Source of the DNA: Flavobacteriales bacterium UBA7612
Lineage (GTDB): Bacteria > Bacteroidota > Bacteroidia > Flavobacteriales > Weeksellaceae
Assembly: GCA_002484335.1 (NCBI GenBank)
Contig: DLJQ01000018.1
Location: 1 to 64,000, forward strand
Direction: 5' to 3'
DNA length: 64,000 nucleotides
Shown here: in pieces, positions 8,449-16,695 of the stretch
Numbering within the stretch: the first letter of the stretch is position 1
Layout of the letters: the number at the start of each line of letters is the position of its first letter
Notes under the pieces: generated by a model
What the model was told of the DNA's origin: nothing
Seen by the model: the letters and a program-made list of their open reading frames with translations, nothing else
The model's database searches: none
Made by a program: the position numbers and the translations under genes

Positions 8449-9297
8449 TTATTCTTTATCAAGATTTTTTCTTGCTTTATCTAAGTCTTTTAATGTAGTT
8501 TTAGTTAAATCAATATCTTTATTAATTTTATCAAGTAACTTATCAGCTTCACTTTTAAATTGAGTATCAGGATAATATCTTTTTAATAATAAATATTGAG
8601 TTCTAGCTTCTTGTAAACGTAAATCTTTTAATTCTATTCTAGAGAAATTTAGCGCTAATTCCGCTTTTGATCTAAGTGAATACATTAGAGCTTCTTCTCT
8701 AAATTTAGAATCAGGATATTCATCAATCATATTATCAAACGTAACAGCAGCTGCTTTATATTTCATCGTTTTATAATATACTTTAGCGATATCAAATGCT
8801 TTTAATTCTAATTTTTGTCTAAGTTCTGTAATATAATCATTTGCTTCAGAAATGTGTTTAGAATCAGGATAAGTATTGATAAAACTTTGTAATTCACTAA
8901 TTCCTGTATACGTACTTGTTTGATCTAAGTCATATTTTGGTGAATCTTTATAATATGAATAGGCAGATTTAAATAATGCTTCTTCAGCTCTACTATCCAT
9001 AGGGTATGCACCTGCAAATGCTTTAAATTGATGTCCTGCTAATCTAAAATTATTTTCATTAAAATTAGCTTGAGCCATATTATATGCAATATCAGCAGCT
9101 TTTTCTGTTCCTACAAATGATGTTGATATTTTTTCATATAATTCGTTAGCTAAATCATATTTACCATTTTCATAAAGCTGTGTAGCTAATTCAAAAATTT
9201 CATCTTTATCAGTACTTTTCATAGCTTTATTATACGTCTTATTACAAGACATAACAGAGGCACCGATTAAAACGATTAAACTTAGTTTCTTAAACAT
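8449..9297 (-). CDS. bamD: Outer membrane assembly lipoprotein BamD
   Basis: A lipoprotein of the BAM complex, which inserts beta-barrels into the outer membrane. The signal peptide LIVLIGASVMSC ends in a lipobox with Cys18. Tetratricopeptide-like repeats follow, for example ANELYEKI, AFAGAYPMDSRAEEAL and IDEYPDSKFREEAL, then QYLLLKRYYPDTQFKSEA. The length is 282 residues. It is the first gene of an operon running to recN. Its ATG lies only 4 nt after a -7 box, so the mRNA may be leaderless. Confidence 0.93.
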   Translation of the reverse strand: MFKKLSLIVLIGASVMSCNKTYNKAMKSTDKDEIFELATQLYENGKYDLANELYEKISTSFVGTEKAADIAYNMAQANFNENNFRLAGHQFKAFAGAYPMDSRAEEALFKSAYSYYKDSPKYDLDQTSTYTGISELQSFINTYPDSKHISEANDYITELRQKLELKAFDIAKVYYKTMKYKAAAVTFDNMIDEYPDSKFREEALMYSLRSKAELALNFSRIELKDLRLQEARTQYLLLKRYYPDTQFKSEADKLLDKINKDIDLTKTTLKDLDKARKNLDKE

Positions 9298-9301
9298 TCT
9301 G

Positions 9302-9309
9302 CAAATTTA
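9302..9309 (-). promoter_or_regulatory. -7 promoter box of the bamD operon
   Basis: TAAATTTG on the minus strand, followed by CAGA and then the bamD ATG. Transcription from this box would start at or next to the start codon. Confidence 0.5.
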
Positions 9310-9376
9310 ATAAAAATTGAGGACTAAAGTATAAAAAATATTCTTTAATCCTCTTAATAAAATCTCAAAATTTTAT

Positions 9377-9883
9377 TTATGCTGTTGTCGCTTCTGCACT
9401 CATTGTAGCAATATCACGATCAAATAAGTATAATCCTCCTTTATCAGAACCAATCATTTCTAATTTGTCTAAGATATTACGAGCTAATTTTTCTTCTTCA
9501 ATTTGTTCAGATACATACCATTGTAAGAAATTGTGAGTAGAATAATCAGCATTTTCTAAAGTTAATCCTACGATTTCATTTATAGATTCAGAAACAAAGC
9601 ACTCATGTTTAAAAATAGCTGTAAAAACTTCTTTTAGAGTAGAAAAATCTTGTTTTGGTTCTTCAATTTGAGGAACATGAGCTTTTCCACCTCTTTCGTT
9701 AATAAACTTTATTAATTTTAACATATGTGTACGCTCCTCATCTGCATGAGAGTATAAAAAATTAGCTGTTCCTTCTAATCCAGCAACTTCAGCCCAAGAA
9801 GCCATCGCTAAATATAATTGAGAAGAATCTCCTTCTAATTTTATTTGTTTATTAAGAGCTTGTAATACATTGTCTTTTATCAT
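9377..9883 (-). CDS. Ferritin
   Basis: A non-haem ferritin of 168 residues that oxidises and stores iron in a 24-mer shell. Ferroxidase-site residues are visible: Glu17 in KLEGDSSQLYLAMASW, and the Glu and His of HADEERTHMLKLI. A second pair of helices carries the HNFLQWYVSEQIEEE segment. The start codon follows the dapA stop codon by 12 nt, so the two genes probably share a transcript. A metabolic reason for this pairing is not evident. Confidence 0.95.
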   Translation of the reverse strand: MIKDNVLQALNKQIKLEGDSSQLYLAMASWAEVAGLEGTANFLYSHADEERTHMLKLIKFINERGGKAHVPQIEEPKQDFSTLKEVFTAIFKHECFVSESINEIVGLTLENADYSTHNFLQWYVSEQIEEEKLARNILDKLEMIGSDKGGLYLFDRDIATMSAEATTA

Positions 9884-9895
9884 AATAATTTAATT

Positions 9896-10774
9896 TTAAA
9901 TATGTGTTAGTAATTGATTAATCTTGTTTTTTAGGCTTTCTGAACCAGCCACTAATGGTAATCGTGTATTTGGTAAACAAATATTTTTATTTTCTAATAC
10001 AATTTTTATACCAGCTGGATTTCCTTCTTCAAAAATAGCACGAACTAATTCTACAGTTTTGTAATGTTCATTATATGCCTCATCTACATTTTTATTTATA
10101 GCTGAGCGAATCATGTTGGAAAATAATTCTGGAATTCCTTGTCCAATTACTGATATAACCCCAGAGCCTCCTGCTAATGTCATAGGAACTGCAAATTCAT
10201 CATCTCCAGAAATTACAAGAAAATCTTTTCTTGAATTATTTCTAATTATATCTGTTGATTGAAGAAAATTTGGAGAAGCCTCTTTTATTGCTACAATATT
10301 TTTAAACTCATTTGCTAATCGTATTGTTGTTTCAGGAGCAATATTAGATCCTGTTCTTCCTGGAACATTGTACAATATTATATTTGCATCAGTACTTTCA
10401 GCAATAGCTTTATAGTGTTGGTATATACCTTCTTGATTTGGTTTGTTATAATATGGAGATACTGTAAGTACAGCAATATAATCACTTAAATCAGTTTCTT
10501 TATATTCTTTTATTACTTCAGCAGTATTGTTTCCTCCGATACCTAAAACCAATGGAACACGTTTGTTATTTACTTTTTTAATAGTTTCAATAACATTTTG
10601 TTTTTCTTCTTTGGTAAGTGTTGCAGATTCTGCAGTTGTTCCTAGAATCACAATATATTCAACACCACCATCAATTGTGTAATTAACAAGTTTTTCTAAA
10701 CTATTAAAATCTACACTTCCATCTTCGTGAAAAGGAGTAACTAAAGCAACACCAGTTCCAATTAATTCTTTCAT
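9896..10774 (-). CDS. dapA: 4-hydroxy-tetrahydrodipicolinate synthase DapA
   Basis: Condenses pyruvate with aspartate semialdehyde in the lysine and diaminopimelate pathway. The Schiff-base lysine lies in NIVAIKEASPNF. The catalytic tyrosine is in ILYNVPGRTGSN, and the GTTAESATLT loop is near residue 45. I chose the ATG at 10774, giving MKELIGTGVAL, the usual N-terminus; an upstream ATG would add seven residues. The length is 292 residues. Confidence 0.95.
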   Translation of the reverse strand: MKELIGTGVALVTPFHEDGSVDFNSLEKLVNYTIDGGVEYIVILGTTAESATLTKEEKQNVIETIKKVNNKRVPLVLGIGGNNTAEVIKEYKETDLSDYIAVLTVSPYYNKPNQEGIYQHYKAIAESTDANIILYNVPGRTGSNIAPETTIRLANEFKNIVAIKEASPNFLQSTDIIRNNSRKDFLVISGDDEFAVPMTLAGGSGVISVIGQGIPELFSNMIRSAINKNVDEAYNEHYKTVELVRAIFEEGNPAGIKIVLENKNICLPNTRLPLVAGSESLKNKINQLLTHI

Positions 10775-10963
10775 TTTTTTGTATATATTATTCAAATAAT
10801 AAATAATAGGTTAAAATTCCGAATTATATCTTGAATCATCAAATATTTAGATTTATATATAATTAGTCTTAGATAAGATCTAAATTTAGATTTTGATCAA
10901 AAATATAATTATTCAAAAATAGTGATTTATTGATATTTATAAAATTTATCTTTTATCTAAAAT

Positions 10964-10995
10964 AAAATAAGATTCGATAATTCGAATCTTATTTT
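10964..10995 (-). terminator. Terminator of the DEAD-box helicase gene
   Basis: A perfect 14-bp stem (AAAATAAGATTCGA / TCGAATCTTATTTT) with the loop TAAT, 6 nt beyond the helicase stop codon. The rest of the 10796-11001 gap is AT-rich with nothing else recognised. Confidence 0.85.
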
Positions 10996-11001
10996 AATCT
11001 A

Positions 11002-12354
11002 TTATTTACCTTTTTTTCTTGCTTTTGCCTTTTGTTTTTGCTGACCTCTATTTTTAGGTTTCGATTTTGGTGGTTTTCTTTTTGTTGGACCTCCAAGATT
11101 TACCTTTTTATTTTTATCCTTCTTTTCATGAAATGCTGCTCCTCGTTCTTCAATCTTAACAGTTGTCAGCGCTTTCATTTTCACAACATCTTTTTCAAAT
11201 TCTCTTTTAACAGAGTTTATTTGAACATTTTCAGGGAAAGGTAATTGTTCAATTTCTTTATTCATTAATGCTTCAATAGCATCAAGATTATCAATTTCTT
11301 TTTCAGAAAAATAAGAAATGGATTCTCCTTTTTTATCTGCACGTCCTGTACGACCAATTCTGTGTATATATTGTTCTGGAACTTCTGGTATCTCAAAGTT
11401 TATTACATGTGAAACATCAGGAATATCTAACCCACGAGCCATAATATCTGTGGTAATGATTCCACGAATTTCTTCTTTCGTAAAAGCTTCCATTGTTCTC
11501 AAACGGAAATTTTGAGATTTATTCGAATGGATTACACCAAATTCATCTGGAAAAATTTCATCAATATGATTAAAGATTAAGTCTGCATGTTTTTTGTTAT
11601 TAGCAAATATTAATACTTTTTCAAATTTTGCTTTATCTTCTAATTGATTAGCAAGTAAATTCAATTTTGTATTAAAATTCTCAACAGGGATTGCGGTCTG
11701 ATAAATTTTTTCCAATGGTGTTCCAGAACGAGCTAATGAAATCTCCAATGGATTTCTAAAATATTCATTTAACATATCATCAACTTGATCTGTCATCGTA
11801 GCAGAAAAAAGAATATTTTGACGTTTATCACTCATCATGGTAAATAAATGAATTAATTGAGCGCGGAATCCTAAACTCAACATTTCATCGAATTCATCAA
11901 CAACAAGTTTTTTTGTTTCTTTAAATGATAAAACATTATCAATTGCTAAATCTAGAACACGTCCAGGAGTTCCAACTAAAATATCTACACCTTCGTAAAC
12001 TAATAGTTTTTGAGTGTTTATGTTAACTCCTCCATATATTCCAAGGATACGAACATTTATAAATTCAGTTAAGTTTTCTAAAATTTCAGTAACCTGAACT
12101 ACTAATTCGCGTGTAGGAACTAAAATTACAATCTTTGGCTGATTGGTTTTAGAATATTGATAATTTTTTAATAATGGTAAAAGATAAGCTAAAGTTTTTC
12201 CTGTACCAGTTTGTGCTATCCCCATTATATCTCTACCAGAAAGAATCGGTTTAAACGATTTTTCTTGTATTGGAGTAGGTGATGTTATATTCATCTTTTC
12301 TAAAGCAGAATATAATTGTTTTGTTAATTCGAAATCCGCGAATGTAGTTTTCAT
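11002..12354 (-). CDS. DEAD-box RNA helicase
   Basis: An ATP-dependent RNA helicase of 450 residues. The Q motif lies in TSPTPIQEKSF, motif I is AQTGTGKT, motif Ib is TPGR, motif II reads VDEFDEM (so DEFD rather than DEAD), motif III is SAT, and motif VI is HRIGRTGRA. The C-terminus is a lysine-rich tail typical of RhlE/CsdA-like helicases, which act in ribosome assembly and cold growth; the specific role is inferred. It is divergent from argS, and its ATG lies 4 nt after a -7 box. Confidence 0.95.
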   Translation of the reverse strand: MKTTFADFELTKQLYSALEKMNITSPTPIQEKSFKPILSGRDIMGIAQTGTGKTLAYLLPLLKNYQYSKTNQPKIVILVPTRELVVQVTEILENLTEFINVRILGIYGGVNINTQKLLVYEGVDILVGTPGRVLDLAIDNVLSFKETKKLVVDEFDEMLSLGFRAQLIHLFTMMSDKRQNILFSATMTDQVDDMLNEYFRNPLEISLARSGTPLEKIYQTAIPVENFNTKLNLLANQLEDKAKFEKVLIFANNKKHADLIFNHIDEIFPDEFGVIHSNKSQNFRLRTMEAFTKEEIRGIITTDIMARGLDIPDVSHVINFEIPEVPEQYIHRIGRTGRADKKGESISYFSEKEIDNLDAIEALMNKEIEQLPFPENVQINSVKREFEKDVVKMKALTTVKIEERGAAFHEKKDKNKKVNLGGPTKRKPPKSKPKNRGQQKQKAKARKKGK

Positions 12355-12358
12355 TTTG

Positions 12359-12366
12359 CAAAGATA
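12359..12366 (-). promoter_or_regulatory. -7 promoter box of the DEAD-box helicase gene
   Basis: TATCTTTG on the minus strand, followed by CAAA and then ATG. The very short spacing predicts a leaderless or near-leaderless mRNA. Confidence 0.5.
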
Positions 12367-12428
12367 AGTTTTCTTATTGACTTCTTAAAAACTCTCTTAT
12401 CAATCCTCGATATTTCATGTAAACTTTG

Positions 12429-12436
12429 TATTTTTG
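12429..12436 (+). promoter_or_regulatory. -7 promoter box of argS
   Basis: TATTTTTG, ending 25 nt before the argS ATG. It is divergent from the helicase promoter, which is about 60 nt away. Confidence 0.5.
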
Positions 12437-12461
12437 CAGTTCGAAAAGTAATTAGTTAAAA

Positions 12462-14234
12462 ATGAATTTAAAACAACACATCACGAAATACGTTTTAGAG
12501 GCGATTCAAAACGTCTATCAAATAAATCCTGAATCTATTGAAATTCAATTTACAAGGAAAGAATTTGAAGGTGATTATACATTAGTTGTTTTTCCATTAA
12601 TTAGAACTTTAAAAGGTAAACCAGAGGATATTGGAACTAAAATTGGTGAGAATCTGGTTGAAAATAATAAAATTACAGCATTTAATGTTGTAAAAGGTTT
12701 CTTGAATATGAGTTTGAATGCTGTAGATTTTCTTCAAAATTTCAGTTCTAACTCTATCAATAAAAATTATGGAATACAAGCTACAGATGAAAATTCGAAA
12801 ACTGTAATGGTAGAATATTCATCTCCTAATACAAATAAACCTTTGCATTTAGGGCATGTACGAAATAATTTATTAGGTTTTTCTGTAGCACAAATAGTAG
12901 AAGCAGCTGGTAATAATGTTATCAAAACACAAATTATTAATGATCGTGGTATACATATTTGTAAATCAATGATTGCTTGGGAAAAATTCGGAAATGGTGA
13001 AACTCCAGATTCATCTAACCTAAAAGGAGATCATTTAGTTGGTAAATATTATGTAGAATTTGATAAACGTTATAAAGATCAAATCACAGAATTAGTTTCC
13101 AATGGTAAAACTGAAGCGGAAGCTAAAAAAGAAGCTCCAATTTTTGTTGAAGCTCAAGAAATGTTACGTAAATGGGAAGCTCAGGATCCAGAAGTTATTG
13201 CACTTTGGCAAAAAATGAATGGTTGGGTTTACGATGGTTTCGCTAAAACTTACAAAAGACTTGGTGTTGCTTTTGATGAATATTTATATGAATCGAATAC
13301 CTACATCTTAGGAAAAGACATCGTTGAAGAAGGTTTGAACAAAGGTATTTTCTTTAAAAAAGAAGATGGTTCTGTTTGGATTGATTTAACTGAAGATGGT
13401 TTAGATGAAAAATTAGTTTTACGTTCAGACGGAACTTCAGTTTATATTACTCAAGATTTAGGTACAGCTGTTGAACGATTCAAAAATAATCCAACTTTAT
13501 CAGAATTAACATACGTAGTGGGTAATGAGCAAGATTATCATTTTAAGGTTTTATTCTTAATTTTAAAGAAATTAGGATATTCTTGGGCAGATGCTTTACA
13601 CCATTTATCTTATGGTATGGTAGATTTACCTAATGGTAAAATGAAATCTCGCGAAGGAACTGTAGTTGATGCCGATGAGTTGATGCAAGATGTTTATGAA
13701 ACAGCAAAAGAAATTTCTGAAGAATTAGGAAAACTTGATGGTTTGTCTGATGAAGAGAAAGCTGAATTGTACGAAACAATTGCAATGGGAGCATTAAAAT
13801 ACTACATTTTGAAAGTAGATCCTAAAAAACGAATTTTATTTGATCCTAAAGAATCTGTAGATTTTAATGGTAATACAGGTCCATTTATACAATATACTTT
13901 TGCTCGTATTCAATCTTTATTAAGAAAAGAATCTCCAAAGGATTTTGATTTTAATGCAATTGAATTGAATGGTGCAGAAAAAGAAATTATCAGAGCATTA
14001 AATGATTTTCAAGATACTATTGCAAAGGCTTCTACAGAAATGAGCCCAGCATTAGTTGCTAATTATGTATATGAGTTAGTGAAATTATTTAACTCTTTCT
14101 ATCAAAGTAATCCGATATTGAAAAATGAAGACGAGAATGTTAAAAATTTCCGTTTACATTTATCTCAATGGGTTGCTAATATAATAGAAACATCTTTAAG
14201 ATTGTTAGGAATTGGTGTTCCACAAAGAATGTAA
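12462..14234 (+). CDS. argS: Arginyl-tRNA synthetase
   Basis: A class I aminoacyl-tRNA synthetase of 590 residues that charges tRNA-Arg. It has an N-terminal additional domain (about residues 1-105), the signature HLGH in KPLHLGHVRNN, and a KMSKS counterpart reading MKSREGTVVD, the usual ArgS variant. The C-terminal anticodon-binding domain ends with SLRLLGIGVPQRM, typical of the family. Two hairpins follow as terminators. Confidence 0.98.
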   Translation: MNLKQHITKYVLEAIQNVYQINPESIEIQFTRKEFEGDYTLVVFPLIRTLKGKPEDIGTKIGENLVENNKITAFNVVKGFLNMSLNAVDFLQNFSSNSINKNYGIQATDENSKTVMVEYSSPNTNKPLHLGHVRNNLLGFSVAQIVEAAGNNVIKTQIINDRGIHICKSMIAWEKFGNGETPDSSNLKGDHLVGKYYVEFDKRYKDQITELVSNGKTEAEAKKEAPIFVEAQEMLRKWEAQDPEVIALWQKMNGWVYDGFAKTYKRLGVAFDEYLYESNTYILGKDIVEEGLNKGIFFKKEDGSVWIDLTEDGLDEKLVLRSDGTSVYITQDLGTAVERFKNNPTLSELTYVVGNEQDYHFKVLFLILKKLGYSWADALHHLSYGMVDLPNGKMKSREGTVVDADELMQDVYETAKEISEELGKLDGLSDEEKAELYETIAMGALKYYILKVDPKKRILFDPKESVDFNGNTGPFIQYTFARIQSLLRKESPKDFDFNAIELNGAEKEIIRALNDFQDTIAKASTEMSPALVANYVYELVKLFNSFYQSNPILKNEDENVKNFRLHLSQWVANIIETSLRLLGIGVPQRM

Positions 14235-14279
14235 TTAAATAAAAAGATTATATCTTTTTTTAAAAAGAAAATTAAATTG

Positions 14280-14307
14280 ATCGGTAAGTGATATTTCGCT
14301 TACCGAT
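14280..14307 (+). terminator. Terminator after argS
   Basis: ATCGGTAAGTGA pairs with TCGCTTACCGAT (12 bp, one G-T pair) around a TATT loop, followed by TTATTTT. A smaller AT-rich hairpin at about 14241-14259 precedes it and may act with it. Confidence 0.75.
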
Positions 14308-14331
14308 TTATTTTAATAAAGAATCAATAAT

Positions 14332-14802
14332 ATGAAAATAGGAGATTTATTAAAACAAAAAGATCCAAATGATAAGTTTAATTTAAAACGATTTCATGAT
14401 GCACAGAGTTTTGTGTACGATGAAGTTTTAATGGAGGTTCATGCAGGAAAAAAACAATCGAATTGGATGGTTTTTATGTTTCCTCAAGTATCTGGCTTAG
14501 GTTCTAGTGATTCTTCAAAAGAATTTGCAATATCTTCAAAAGAAGAGGCAAGGGCATTTGTTAAGGATGAAGAGCTTTGGGGAAATTATTTAGAAGTTCT
14601 TTCTGTATTACTAATGAAACATAAAGGAACTATTCCTCAATTAATTTTTGGAAAAAATGATGCAATGAAATTAAAATCAAGTTTAACTCTTTTTAATTTT
14701 ATTGTTCCTAAAGAAAAAATAATAAAAGATGTTTTAAAGTTTTTTTATGCAGATCAAATAGATGCTAAAACACTTAAAATCTTAAAAGGTTTTTCTAAAT
14801 AA
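14332..14802 (+). CDS. DUF1810 family protein
   Basis: A cytoplasmic protein of 156 residues resembling the DUF1810 family. It contains NLKRFHDAQ, then KKQSNWMVFMFPQVSGLG, then SSKEFAISSKEEARAFV. The characteristic tryptophan and FPQ-xxGLG segments are kept, but the second half is more divergent than usual. The biochemical function of the family is not established. It stands alone between the argS terminator and its own bidirectional terminator. Confidence 0.8.
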   Translation: MKIGDLLKQKDPNDKFNLKRFHDAQSFVYDEVLMEVHAGKKQSNWMVFMFPQVSGLGSSDSSKEFAISSKEEARAFVKDEELWGNYLEVLSVLLMKHKGTIPQLIFGKNDAMKLKSSLTLFNFIVPKEKIIKDVLKFFYADQIDAKTLKILKGFSK

Positions 14803-14850
14803 AAATCAAAAAATAAATCGTTAGTTAATTAACGATTTATTTTTTGATTT
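14803..14850. terminator. Long bidirectional terminator
   Basis: A perfect 21-bp inverted repeat (arms 14803-14823 and 14830-14850) centred on a GTTAAT loop. It begins right after the DUF1810 stop codon and covers the last four codons and stop of the convergent minus-strand gene. Confidence 0.85.
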
Positions 14851-15346
14851 CATATTCTTTATACAAATTTAAAGAATCCTGTATTTCATTATTTAATATT
14901 TTATAAAAAGAAGGTTGATTTATAGTTGTATTGGCAATAGAACTCAGTCTTTTTTGAAAGTTTCTTTGATTAGAGTCGAATTTAGCTTTATAAACCTCTT
15001 TTTTAGTTTCTTTTTTCTTTTTTAAATTATCAAATTCTTTTCTAATTTTTCTGGCATATAGTTCAGATAAATCGAATTGTAATTGCATATTTTTTAAGAT
15101 TTCTTCATGTTGCATAGAAATCCAAGAATTATTTTCATAAAATTTATTGTATACATATAATTCTGGTAATTCTCCATCAAGTTCTGCAATTTGCCAACCA
15201 ATTCTAGAATCTAACTCGCCTTGTGGTATTTTAGTTTGAAGAGGTTTTTTCTTAAAATTTTCGTAAGTAAGTTTTTTATTACTCCAATTTATAGATTGAG
15301 CATTCAATGTGAAAAATGGAAAAAATATCAAAATTAAAAATTTCAT
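14837..15346 (-). CDS. Secreted DUF922-like protein lacking the zinc-binding motif
   Basis: A 169-residue exported protein with a signal peptide ending at LNAQ. It resembles the DUF922 family of predicted secreted zinc proteases. The family core is roughly HEQxHFDxxELxARKLRK; here it reads MQLQFDLSELYARKIRK, so the HExxH histidines are not conserved. A lysine-rich helix follows. It could be a catalytically dead relative; the family assignment is from memory and moderate. It directly follows murF, whose stop codon shares a base with this gene's start. Confidence 0.6.
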   Translation of the reverse strand: MKFLILIFFPFFTLNAQSINWSNKKLTYENFKKKPLQTKIPQGELDSRIGWQIAELDGELPELYVYNKFYENNSWISMQHEEILKNMQLQFDLSELYARKIRKEFDNLKKKKETKKEVYKAKFDSNQRNFQKRLSSIANTTINQPSFYKILNNEIQDSLNLYKEYEIKK

Positions 15347-16632
15347 TACAATTGATTTATGTTGATCAAATCTAACCTCATCCCATGAGAGCCTTTGATT
15401 AGAATATTATCTGTTTTAAGAGGATTATTTAATAAAAAAGATTCAAAATCTGTTCGATTATCAAATTTTAGAACATTTTTATTACTGGTAATAGTTTCAT
15501 TAAAGTTTTTGCCTAAAATAAAAATTTTATTAAAATTTAATTCTTCAGCAAGGTTCAATATCTTTTGGTGTTCTTTTTTAGATTCTTCACCAAGTTCAAA
15601 CATATCACCAATAATAATTGATTTAGAGCCTTCAAATTTCGAGAAATTTTTCAATGCTACTTCCATACTACTTGGATTAGCATTGTAAGCATCCATAATT
15701 ATTTTTATATTATCTTTTTTTATTATTTGGGAACGATTGTTTGTTGGATAGTAATTCTCTATCCCATGTTTAATAGAATCAATTTTTATTCCAAAATGTA
15801 ATCCAATTGTAATAGCACATGAAATATTGCTAAAGTTATAATCACCAGTTAAATTAGATTGTATTTCTTGATCTAGACAAGAAACAGATAAAAATTCTTG
15901 ATTATTTTTAATTATCTCTATTTTATAATCAGTATTCTCTTCATCTGAGAATGTAATTCGTTTAATATCATTTGTTTTTTCTACCTGTATTGGATCTTTA
16001 AAATTAACAAATGCAGTTTTATTATTTTCTCTTAAGAAATTATAAAGCTCAGATTTTCCTTTTATTACACCTTCAAATCCACCAAATCCTTCTAAATGTG
16101 CTTTTCCAAAATTTGTAATATAACCATAATCAGGTTGTGATATTGAAGCTAATAATTCTATTTCTTTTTGATGATTAGCACCCATTTCTATTACAGCAAT
16201 TTCTGTGTTTTCAGGAATAGATAATATAGTTAATGGAACTCCAATATGGTTATTTAAATTACCATAAGTAAAATGAGTTCTAAACTTTTCTTTAAGTACA
16301 GCTGATATTAATTCTTTTGTAGTAGTTTTTCCGTTAGAACCAGTTAAACCAATAAAAGGAATATTAAGATGATTTCTATAACTTCTAGCTAATTCTTGTA
16401 AAGTTTCTAAAGAATTATTTACATAAAATATATTAGAAGAAATATTTTCAAATTCTTTTTCATCTACAATTGCTATTGATGCACCTTGATCTATAGCAGC
16501 TTTTGCAAAGGTATTTCCGTTAAAATTTTCTCCTTTTAAGGCAAAGAAGATACAGTTTTTAGTTATTTTACGTGTATCTGTTGTAATTTCTTTTGATATT
16601 AGAAATTGTTTAAATAGTTCTTCTATACTCAT
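15346..16632 (-). CDS. murF: UDP-MurNAc-tripeptide--D-Ala-D-Ala ligase MurF
   Basis: Adds D-Ala-D-Ala to the UDP-MurNAc-tripeptide in peptidoglycan synthesis, using ATP. The ATP-binding loop GLTGSNGKTTTKEL is near residue 98. NHIGVPLT, the EMGANHQKEI stretch, the DAYNANPSSM motif and the C-terminal IKGSHGMRLD are diagnostic. At 428 residues it has normal length. It lies downstream of gldJ, with a hairpin between them at 16644-16676. Confidence 0.97.
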   Translation of the reverse strand: MSIEELFKQFLISKEITTDTRKITKNCIFFALKGENFNGNTFAKAAIDQGASIAIVDEKEFENISSNIFYVNNSLETLQELARSYRNHLNIPFIGLTGSNGKTTTKELISAVLKEKFRTHFTYGNLNNHIGVPLTILSIPENTEIAVIEMGANHQKEIELLASISQPDYGYITNFGKAHLEGFGGFEGVIKGKSELYNFLRENNKTAFVNFKDPIQVEKTNDIKRITFSDEENTDYKIEIIKNNQEFLSVSCLDQEIQSNLTGDYNFSNISCAITIGLHFGIKIDSIKHGIENYYPTNNRSQIIKKDNIKIIMDAYNANPSSMEVALKNFSKFEGSKSIIIGDMFELGEESKKEHQKILNLAEELNFNKIFILGKNFNETITSNKNVLKFDNRTDFESFLLNNPLKTDNILIKGSHGMRLDLININQL

Positions 16633-16643
16633 GTAACAAAAAT

Positions 16644-16676
16644 AAAAAATCTCAATAAAATATATTGAGATTTTTT
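16644..16676 (-). terminator. Terminator after gldJ
   Basis: A 14-bp stem (AAAAAATCTCAATA / TATTGAGATTTTTT) in the 63-nt gap between gldJ and murF, with a run of T residues on the minus strand. Confidence 0.75.
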
Positions 16677-16695
16677 ATTTATTATAAAAAGTTTT

